Notes under the pieces: generated by a model
The model's input: the letters and a program-made list of their open reading frames with translations, nothing else
Database searches by the model: none
Told to the model about the DNA's origin: nothing
DNA from: Eutreptiella sp. 'Long Island Sound 2002'
Taxonomy: Eukaryota; Euglenozoa; Euglenophyceae; Eutreptiales; Eutreptiaceae
Length of the DNA stretch: 64,000 nt
NCBI GenBank assembly: GCA_964036045.1
Contig: OZ038391.1
Coordinates: 40,041,232 to 40,105,231, forward strand
Direction: 5' to 3'
Position numbers and translations under genes: made by a program
In this document: one piece after another, positions 56,065-64,000 of the stretch
Numbering within the stretch: position 1 is the stretch's first letter
How the letters are laid out: each line of letters opens with the position of its first letter

Positions 56065-57289
56065 GCAGCACACTAAACTGCGGTCATGGCATTGGGCTCT
56101 CTTGTAATCCGGGGCAAAAGCACACAGACCCTTAGATAAAATGTTCCTTTTTTGAGCGTTACGTCTGGTCAGCTGGAATGGCACAGGAACCTAACCCAAA
56201 CCTCCATTTGTGTACATGTGTGCCATGGACATGTGAACATGTTTGAGTGTGTGGTGTGGTGTGGTGTGTGTGTCTATGTGTCATCATCATAAGTTGTGGG
56301 CCCACTATGCAGCGTTCAAGGTTTGTGCACCGAGACCCAGGAAAGTGTATTTGTGTGGTCCTGTACCAGTGATGACCTTTGTCAGTTCCTACAGGGGTTT
56401 CACTTTGCAATGCAATTGAAACCAGATTCTTTCGGTGTTTTAGTTCCCAACTATGCGGCGTCTATCGCACAGGTGGTGCCGGGAAGTTATCTGCCGGTCT
56501 CATACTGCTACTGTAATCCACATGACAGAAGGTGCAGTACATCTGATGCATGCAGAAAATGCACAACAGTACCTCACAGATATTCATGTCCAGCGCCTGC
56601 AGTATCAATTAAACTCCCTGCGGGCTCCTTGTCATGGGCCCTTGCCCTCCACTCCAGTTGAAAGGGCTCTGGATACGAAGAATTTGGGGATGTGGGAATG
56701 ATTAATTCTTCCAGCCTGCCTGCGACACTTGCCGTTTTGCGATCACGCGGCTTTGCAGCATGTCGGTACACCATAAGTAGAAGTGACTGTGCCCCGATAC
56801 CTCACCTATGTTGTTTTTCATGTCCACCTGCACCAAATGATGGCACAGATGGATCTTTGGATCTGGTTGGCACTGGAATGTGCCGGTACAGAGGTGCACT
56901 GTGCACGCTAAGGGTGCTGTGCAAAAATTCAGCCGCTTCAAACCGCAACCAGAAATTGATGCACATGCAGCCCCACACTTGTCCACAGAGAGGATCATAT
57001 GAAAGAACTACAGGGCACAGGGCACAGGGCACCAGGCACAGGCCACAGAGTCACCGTTGATGGGGACATGGGCGGGTCAAATGTTGACATGTGCAGCGTG
57101 GGTGACAGTTGCATTGTCGACTGGGGAGAGGAGATGGGCACACCACGGCAGGTGGGTCATGCATTCTGGTATGCACCCAAACCCCTCCGTTTTTTTTCCA
57201 ACCCCCCTCCCCCCCATCTCCTACCAATTTTTACCAAAAAACCACCCACACCATTTCCCCCCCCCCCCTCGGGCGGGTTTTTTGGGAAG

Positions 57290-57440
57290 GTTTTTTTTTT
57301 GGGGGGGGGGGGGTAAGGACAGGGGATTTTGGGGGAAGATCTGGGGGTTTTTGGGGGTCAGATTTTGGGTTTTTTTAAGGTTTGGGGGGTTTTATGGGAA
57401 GAACTTGGTTTTTTTTTAGGTAAGAACTGGTGTTTTTTTG
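57290..57440. repeat. G/T-rich array with GGTAAG units, copy 1
   Basis: Alternating T runs, G runs and GGTAAG/GTTAG motifs at roughly 25- to 35-base spacing. It is similar in makeup to the block at 59460-59800. Confidence 0.7.
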
Positions 57441-57497
57441 GTTAGACCGTTTCAAGCGCCAGATTTTGGCCACAGAATTGAAATCCACTATTTTTTG

Positions 57498-57830
57498 GTG
57501 GCCCCTTGAGTTGGGGATAGGGACTCATGAATGCACACACTTGTGTGGCCCGCCGAGTTGGGGATATGGACTCCCACGCTTCGGTGTGGCCCCTCGAGGT
57601 GGGGTGATGGGACTCCCACACTTTGGTGTGGCCCCTGGAGTTGGTGGTCCCGGGCATGGAGTTGGATTCCCATGTTTTGGGGTGGGCGCTCGAGTTGGGG
57701 CTATGGACTCCCACACTTCAGTGTGGCCTCTTGAGGTGGGGTGATGAACTCCCACGCTTCGGTGTGGCCCCTCAAGTTGGGGTTATGGACTCCCATGCTT
57801 CGTGTGGCCCCTCAAGTTGGGGATCCGGAC
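57498..57830 (+). repeat. Minisatellite with unit of about 45 bases
   Basis: About seven copies of GTGTGGCCCCTCGAGTTGGG followed by GATATGGACTCCCACACTTCG, with substitutions and one irregular unit. All overlapping reading frames on both strands are by-products. Confidence 0.9.
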
Positions 57831-58320
57831 TGCGTGTGATGGTATGTTGAAGATTTGCAAAAGTCGCACCCGCAAAGAGATTGTGGCTTGCATGTCCGGT
57901 CTGGTGAAAGCCAAAGCAGAGGCTTCTACAGACAAGAGGAGAAAGCATGTAGTCTTTGTCCGTGTGTTCGCTAGTTGGTTGTAGTGGTCGTGAGTGCTGC
58001 ATGGAGATCTGCTTCTCGACAACAACCCAAATTTTCCCGACATGTTAGCAATTTTGACGTCACTTTGCTTTTTTCTATTTTGTTTGCCTGCTTCAATTGC
58101 AGTGCCTCTATCACAATACAACATATTGGTGTTGTACAACCAAGTAAGTACGGGTGCACTAAGTGCTTCGAAAACCGGGGATAAACCGGTGTGCATACAC
58201 CTACGTCCATGCAACAACAATTGCTCCATGAGTTTGATCTATGTGGACGTCTCTTACATGTTTCGGTGCTTTGTGTTCGTTGTTCAATTAACGTATGGGT
58301 GCAAAGTGTGCCAGAGTTAC

Positions 58321-58406
58321 GGTCCGGAACTGGTTTTACCAATTAATTGGAGAAACCGGCTATCAGCAATAATCGGAGGTCATTTTCAAAACAATCGGCA
58401 CAACTA
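58321..58406 (+). repeat. ATTAATCGG-type dispersed repeat, copy 1
   Basis: TTTTACCAATTAATTGGAGAA, CCGGCTATCAGCAATAATCG and TTTTCAAAACAATCGGCACA match the copy at 60549-60636 in the same order and orientation. Confidence 0.8.
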
Positions 58407-59292
58407 ATACATTGTGTCCAATTTTGGCCCCAAGAAGAAGGTGTCATCTCGACAATTGCCATCTGATTGTAAGGGGGCGCATTTAGTGCAGTGCAAGTGC
58501 AATGCAACTATTTTGGGTGTGTGGCCGTACTAGAGACCCATACTTTGTGATACTAGAGGGGCATCATTCTTGTTTGAGAGTACGTTTTGATACTTCTTCC
58601 ACATTGGGGATATGGCATTTTTGGATTTTCACCTAGTTTGTGCCATTTCCATTTTTTTTTACTCTTTTTTTTGCTCATTTCCACCACATCCACTCTTTCC
58701 TAGGTTGATTTCTCCCCACCATGGGCCTCAAGAAGGCAAAGGTGATGTCTCTTGGTTGTTAACCCCCCATCATGGGGACCCCGAGTAGGCACGGCTGATG
58801 TCGGACCTCAGGATCATGATCAAGGCCGAGGGACAATCCAGCATCCTCTCAAAGTGCTTTATCACGTCCAAGTACTATAATTGAAGGTGACCCCACGGGC
58901 TTGATCAACGCCAGGGATCCTTCATGCTAGCCTAGACGTACCATGCCGTCATCCCGAGACGGTCGGCAGCGGGGCTATGGGCTATGGTAGACAGCCATAC
59001 CCAGCACCCCCGGGTCCATCCTCCCACCCCCATTCGTGGAAGATGGACCACCTCCTGCCCCCACTGTAGGAGGTCTCCCAGGGTGTACAATGGGACATGC
59101 TCCTGAGGCAAGGGTGATATAAGGGCATTTGGAAGGGATGTGCTAGGGGACTCTTCACGGGGAATTCGGTCCAAAAAGTAGCGCGCAGTGCGCGCACAGT
59201 GCAAGGGTGCCCATTAAAATACAACCCTGTACGTCATGTTTACCCCCCCTGCTCCAGCTTATATGGCCTCACTTGTGATTGATTTGAGAATT

Positions 59293-59416
59293 CTGGTTAC
59301 TGAGGAGCAAATAATAGGAAAACTAGGTTATATTGAAACCCAAGAACCGGCAAAACTGGTTGTTTTTGTAAAATTAATGGACAAAAACCGGATATTTTCA
59401 ACACTGCTAGGTTCCC
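59293..59416 (+). repeat. ATTAATCGG-type dispersed repeat, second segment, copy A
   Basis: GGTTACT, TTTTTGTAAAA and TATTTTCAA...CTAGGTTCC match the copy at 60842-60966 in the same order. Confidence 0.7.
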
Positions 59417-59459
59417 TCACCATAGGCACGGGTGTCCAAATGATTGGGTGGTGCAAGAG

Positions 59460-59800
59460 CTTTTTTGGTAAGGTATGGGGCTCTTTTTGGTAAGAGATGG
59501 GGGGTGGGGGGGGGGGTGGCAAAAAATAGGGGGGTGGTTTGGTCAGAAAGGGGTCTTTTTGATAAGGTTTGGGGGTTTTTTTGTAACAATTGGGTTTTTT
59601 TTTGTAAGAGTTTCGGTTGGGGTTTCTTTGGTGAGATTGGGGGGATTTCAGGTAAGAAATGGGTTTTCTTTGTAAGTCTTGTTATCACTTGAGAGTTTTT
59701 TTTGGTAAAATTGCGGGGGGGGGTTGGTACCAATTTGGGGTTTTTTGGTCAAATTGGGGGGGGGGGGGTGGGGGTTTGGGTGGTACAACGCGGGGAGTTT
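59460..59800. repeat. G/T-rich array with GGTAAG units, copy 2
   Basis: Repeated TTTTTTGGTAAG and TTGGGGGTTTTT motifs, at least ten donor-like GGTAAG or TGTAAG sequences in 340 bases, with long G runs. Confidence 0.7.
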
Positions 59801-59968
59801 TTTGTACACACCAGTCATGCATTCAACGGTCCAGTGGGCGTATGCAATGGGATGCCACAATGCACTTGCAACCCTGAAAGCGATTTGCTATTTGAGCCAC
59901 CACCGACCTGCCATGTTACACGTGACTGATCTGTTGGTTTTGAAGCTTTGTCAGTCTGATCACCTTGG

Positions 59969-60129
<161 letters not shown>

Positions 60130-60548
60130 TGAGTGGTGACACATGGGTGCAGATGATCTCATAGGTTGTTGTTGCAGGTGATGGCAGGTATGATTCTTCA
60201 TTGTCCACAGCGTATGATGAGATGAGATGAGACGTCAAGAGTGGGGAGATGTGGCACAGGGGTTCGAATGAATTTATTTCTGTGTCCGCACTGCATTACA
60301 CACAAAGGCACCCTACAATAGCGGCACCCTATTCCACATTTTGCAGTGCTCTTCTTTGTGCTTGCGATGAAAAGGCCCCTAGTTTCTTTTGAATCTCGTG
60401 GCAAGGCATTTTTGTCATAACTTTTGGCTGTTGTCCAGTGCTCTCATCTTTCTGGTTGCCCATGTGCCATTCTTAGTGCTTTGTTCTTTGTTGTTGCCCA
60501 CGTTCCATTCTCTGTCCCTCCTTCTCCCCCCCCCCCCTCTCTCTCTAG

Positions 60549-60636
60549 GGTTCGGAACCGGTTTTACCAATTAATCGGAAAAACCGGTTATCGGCAATAA
60601 TCGGAGATTATTTTCAAAACAATTGGCACAACCGGT
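60549..60636 (+). repeat. ATTAATCGG-type dispersed repeat, copy 2
   Basis: Partner of 58321-58406. It continues into AACCAATTAATCGGAACGG at about 60655, where the unit appears to restart. Confidence 0.8.
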
Positions 60637-60841
60637 GATTTTGAAGACTCATTTAAACCAATTAATCGGAACGGTTCCAAATTTTTTGGGTTCTTTTCGG
60701 CGGTACATTTTGTCCAACTTTTGCACTAAACAGAGGGTTTGGTTGCAATAAGCGATGGCCGACGCTGAATTACAGCATCGGACGTAGTTTTGATCACTGT
60801 GCTCCGACTTGTATGAACTCTCTTTTGCCAATTGCAAAATT

Positions 60842-60966
60842 TTGGTTACTAAAGGGCAATTAATCGGAAAAAACTTCTTATTTTGAAAACTATTAATCGG
60901 CCAAACCGCTTATTTTTGTAAAAATAATCGTTTAAAACTGGTTATTTTCAAAACTAGCAGGTTCCA
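60842..60966 (+). repeat. ATTAATCGG-type dispersed repeat, second segment, copy B
   Basis: Partner of 59293-59416. It contains CAATTAATCGGAAAAA and AACTATTAATCGG, linking it to the first segment of the family. Confidence 0.7.
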
Positions 60967-61486
60967 AACCTTATGTCTCTCCCTCTTTATGTCTCTGTTC
61001 GTATGTTTCTGTGTTTGTATGTGTGTGTGTATGTGTGTGTATGTGTGTGTATGTGTGTTTGGGCTTGTGTGTAGTTGGTTTTCCGTTATTAATGTGGGTG
61101 TTTGTTGGCTGTGCTCTATTGCTATCTATTGAACAATTTCCTTTCGTACGTATCGTTGGGCTATAGGTACCTATCGTTTGGGCGTAGGTACCAATCATCG
61201 GGCCATACAAGGGGTTGTAATAGTTCGTAAGCGTAAAGGTTCGTTTTGTAGCAGTTCGTTTTGATGGCGTTCCGAACTGCTGCATGTCGAAACCGCCATG
61301 TGTTACGAACCGCCGCCGCAACGAACTAAAACCGCGCAGATGCGTTCCAATTTTGGTCAAATTTGGGAAAGCAGAACAGAGGCTTTTGTATCGCAGTCTG
61401 TTGAGCTTCTGTGGTCATAATAGTAGTAATAATGATGATAGTAACAATAATGATCAATAACATTGATAATTGTTCTGTCTTCAGTC

Positions 61487-62903
61487 ATGCAGCGCTTGCT
61501 CACAAAGTGAGGCCAGTCCACGAACGATGCCCTTGCTGCAGTCGTAGAGGCTCAGAGCAAGAAGGTGTCCTGCTGTTCTAAGGCCCGTCAATACAAGAGT
61601 TCAGCGAGGAAGGACTTGGCTAGAGTGGGCGGCGGCACAAAAGTCCCTTTGTGTGCAACTGTTGCTGAAAGGTAATTACAACCACGTTGTGCTGCGTTAC
61701 GGGTGTCGAGCGCCGAACCTTACCACGCTTCGCACCACGGCTGGCAAGGTGTAGGAGGGTGAGCCACTGCAAGGGTACGGCACCAACTCGGTTCTCAGCC
61801 GCACAGAGGAGGAGAAGATTCTGAAGTTCATCAAAGAGCTGAAGTATGAGGCTGCCGTGATTGACCTGGACACCATTGCGGCGCTTCGAAGAGCAGTCAC
61901 GGAGAGGTCCCCCGGGCCTGGTCTTGTTCCTGTTTTGGACCGCCAATGGGCTGCAAACTTCCGTCGCAGGCACAAGATGGGTTGTCTGAAGAAGATCACG
62001 ACGGAGCGACTGCCTTCTACAGTGTCTGACTTAGTTCTCGACAACAAATGGAGAGGTGAATTCTTGGACCTCGTTGAGCAGCCTCAAAAGTATGGTGTGC
62101 GTATCCCTGAAGGTGAACCCTAGTCGCTGCCGGCGTGGGCGCAGTTGGGCTTGGACGAGACGCCCCTCCAGTACGCCCCCAAGTTGCGCGGAGGGTATGC
62201 AACCGGAGAAAAAGAGGTCAGACACTACAGCAGCGCTGACAAGCGACAGGCCACGGCCGCGCCTGTGGTCAACCGTGAAGGCATTGTAAAAGTACTACAA
62301 GTGTTGCACAGAGGAAAGACAAGTCGCTGCCATGCGCGACTCGATGTGCCTCACGGCCTGCTATCCTACATGCAAGAAGACCACGCGGAGAAGAAGTGTC
62401 AGACTGGCGAAACGTTCAAACGCTTGATGATCAAGGTCGACACTGAAGTGGCAAAGAACAGACGCGACCATGGCGTCGCGCAGAAGTACCCGTGTGTTGT
62501 CATCATGCACTGGGTCGGAAGCCATCTCAACGACGACGAGTTGAAGCGCGTCGACGACGCTGAAATAGAGTTGGCTAACTTATACTCTTTTGTGGCGCCG
62601 CCACAGATGTATGTTTTCTTTGGCCGCGCTCGTCGCAGCCATGTTAGCAATGTTGGCGATCAGGTCATCAATCCAGGCATGAGAGCATGGTTGCGCGACA
62701 GACTGAAGCGTCGCCACATTGACCATTGCCTGAAGATCCACGATGGACTGCTGCCAAAGCACTCCAAGCTGGATAGCACGGAGGGTACGATGAAGGCGCT
62801 CCTTGTAAGTTGGCTTATTCAATGGGCTGCATCCCCTTTGACAACCACACACGTCCTCGGCAGCTGGAACATGGTGTTTATAGAGGTGCCAGTGACAGAA
62901 TGA
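61487..62903 (+). pseudogene. pogo/Tigger-like DDE transposase, broken
   Basis: The first part (from about 61510) resembles an HTH segment (TNDALAAVVEAQSKK). After frame disruption near 61670-61750 a single frame runs to the end: TEEEKILKFIKEL, RQWAANFRRRHKMG, TERLPSTVSDLVLDNKWR, then TAG at 62121-62123, then GLDETPLQYAP, KRQATAAPVV, LQVLHRGKTSRCH, VVIMHWVGSHL and NVGDQVINPGMRAW. These match the order of pogo/Tigger-type (DDE_1) transposases. The Asp expected before W-V-G-S-H appears as His. Because the frame is the same on both sides of the TAG, a single C-to-T change could explain it. The copy is inactive on several counts. Acidic frame 62938-63147 may be its C-terminal tail. Confidence 0.65.
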
Positions 62904-63521
62904 TGTGGTCCTCCCTTGATCTTCAGCAGCCATCTCCATGCCAGCACCTTTGCTGTCTGTTGTTCCTGATCCTGTTTCAGATTCAGAGGACGCCTCAGAG
63001 GCAAAGGCAGAGGCAAATGAAGCCTCTAGGCCAGAGATGGACGACAACATTGACGTGCTGTTATTCCCATGCACACCACCGGTAGAAACTTTTAGAGTGA
63101 TTTCAACACTGTGTTTGTGCCTCTCCTGCTGCTTGCTGCTGGTGTAGGGTTTCCTGCTGCTTGTTTTTGAAGAGGAAAATGTTTTAGTTGCTGAAATACA
63201 ATCAATCCACGATAGCCCAAGCCAGAGATAAGCAAGTAGAAGAGAATCAGGATCAAAGCATGAAGGGCTGCAGTGTAAACAGTGAAAGATGAAAGGATAT
63301 TCACGGAAACTGCAACTCAAGGCACATCTGATTGCATATTCACAAAGATAGCTGAAGTTTTTTGGAAAAAGAGTTGGAAAACTGCCCCATGGTCACTCCA
63401 TCTCCATAGTGCCATCTCAGGAGATGTGCACTCTTTGTTTTGGGTCCCATATGTGCTGAGGTGGCAGGGCATGTGGCGATGAGGTCACTGCCATGTCACA
63501 TGGGATCTTCCTACTTAGCTA
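62904..63521. other. Downstream of the transposase, no gene seen
   Basis: A plus frame at 62938-63147 reads PVSDSEDASEAKAEANEASR, an acidic stretch that may be the end of the transposase after a shift. The rest holds nothing I can support. Confidence 0.3.
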
Positions 63522-63592
63522 GGCTGACCGGGAATTGAACCCAGGACCTCTCAAAAAGAGGTACCCAGCCCCCTAGGGTGCATACCACTAGG
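63522..63592 (-). ncRNA. tRNA-like sequence, probable SINE head
   Basis: On the minus strand CCTAG...CTAGG forms a D-like arm with TAGTGGTATGC as A box. ACCTC-TTTTTGA-GAGGT is a perfect 5-bp anticodon-like arm with loop UUUUUGA (anticodon UUU, lysine type). CTGGG-TTCAATT-CCCGG is a T arm with B box GGTTCAATTCC. The variable region is one base and the acceptor ends do not pair, so it is not a functional tRNA. A tRNA-derived SINE or pseudo-tRNA is likely. Confidence 0.42.
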
Positions 63593-64000
63593 AAAGCTAA
63601 GAATTCATGAGAAAACATAGATAAATTCATAGGCTCTGCCCTGGATATGTCAGTTCTCAGTCGACTCAGGAAAAGATGAATTGCCTCACATTGATAGGGC
63701 ATTAAGGGGTCCACTCCATAACCTGATTGGGTGTTTGGTTCCATAGGTCAAAATGTGTTATCACCACTTTTGGTTGGGCCAATACTAAGATAGAAATGCC
63801 TGTGTGCTCAGTGCATCTCTAACACAACTAGAGTATGCCTCAAAGCATTGGAAAAGCACTTTTTCTTACTCCCCCCTTGTGCTGTGGTGGCCACCACTGT
63901 CGCATTTTCAGGAAAAAGGGATTTTTTTCTTGGCCTTTCCATGGTTTCAACATCTACTTTAAAATACCTATAGTTTCCCTCACACAGAAAAATGGTCGCT
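63593..64000. other. Right edge, no gene seen
   Basis: I see nothing supported in this stretch. If the tRNA-like head at 63522-63592 is a SINE, its body would lie at lower coordinates. Confidence 0.4.

Overview
This window is nuclear DNA from a eukaryote, most likely a unicellular alga or other protist. The evidence is that its clearest genes are split by GT-AG introns of 1 to 5 kb whose exons join in phase with protein domains continuing across the junctions. Gene density is low, transposon remains, simple repeats and long C or G runs are common, and there is no operon-like packing. I cannot name the species. A haptophyte, dinoflagellate or similar alga would fit the element types and the GC-rich exons, but that is inference.

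Layout. 0.3-5.9 kb (minus strand): a retroelement with a GIY-YIG endonuclease upstream of a reverse transcriptase, interrupted by in-frame stops and by a 0.6-kb block containing a long hairpin. 5.9-24.5 kb: gene-poor sequence with decayed element coding, a DNA-element family ending in GTTAACGATTATCGTCC, microsatellites and a probable second reverse-transcriptase relic near 20-21 kb. 24.5-35.2 kb (plus): a four-exon protein kinase gene whose introns hold a small inverted-repeat-bounded element, a two-sided minisatellite and triplet repeats. 35.2-42.4 kb: intergenic, with a 1.24-kb foldback element and copies of a palindrome-bearing dispersed repeat. 42.4-50.9 kb (plus): the most striking gene, four exons encoding about 1,302 residues: a complete FkbH-like HAD/acyltransferase module, a carrier-protein domain with its serine, a second carrier-like domain with Glu in place of that serine, and C-terminal ankyrin repeats. 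55.9 kb (plus): a 59-codon small membrane protein. 56-61 kb: minisatellites, G/T-rich arrays, a (TG)n tract and a dispersed repeat family. 61.5-62.9 kb (plus): a broken pogo/Tigger-like DDE transposase. A tRNA-like, SINE-like sequence lies at 63.5 kb.

How the genes may work together. In bacteria FkbH enzymes load a three-carbon unit from 1,3-bisphosphoglycerate onto an acyl carrier protein as a polyketide building block or starter. Here the enzyme, its carrier and a protein-binding ankyrin platform are one polypeptide, so it is a candidate loading station for a polyketide or related pathway in a eukaryote. The kinase gene upstream is on the same strand. A functional link is not shown by the sequence, and a direct splice between the two genes would create a stop. 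The rest of the window is mainly mobile-element debris.
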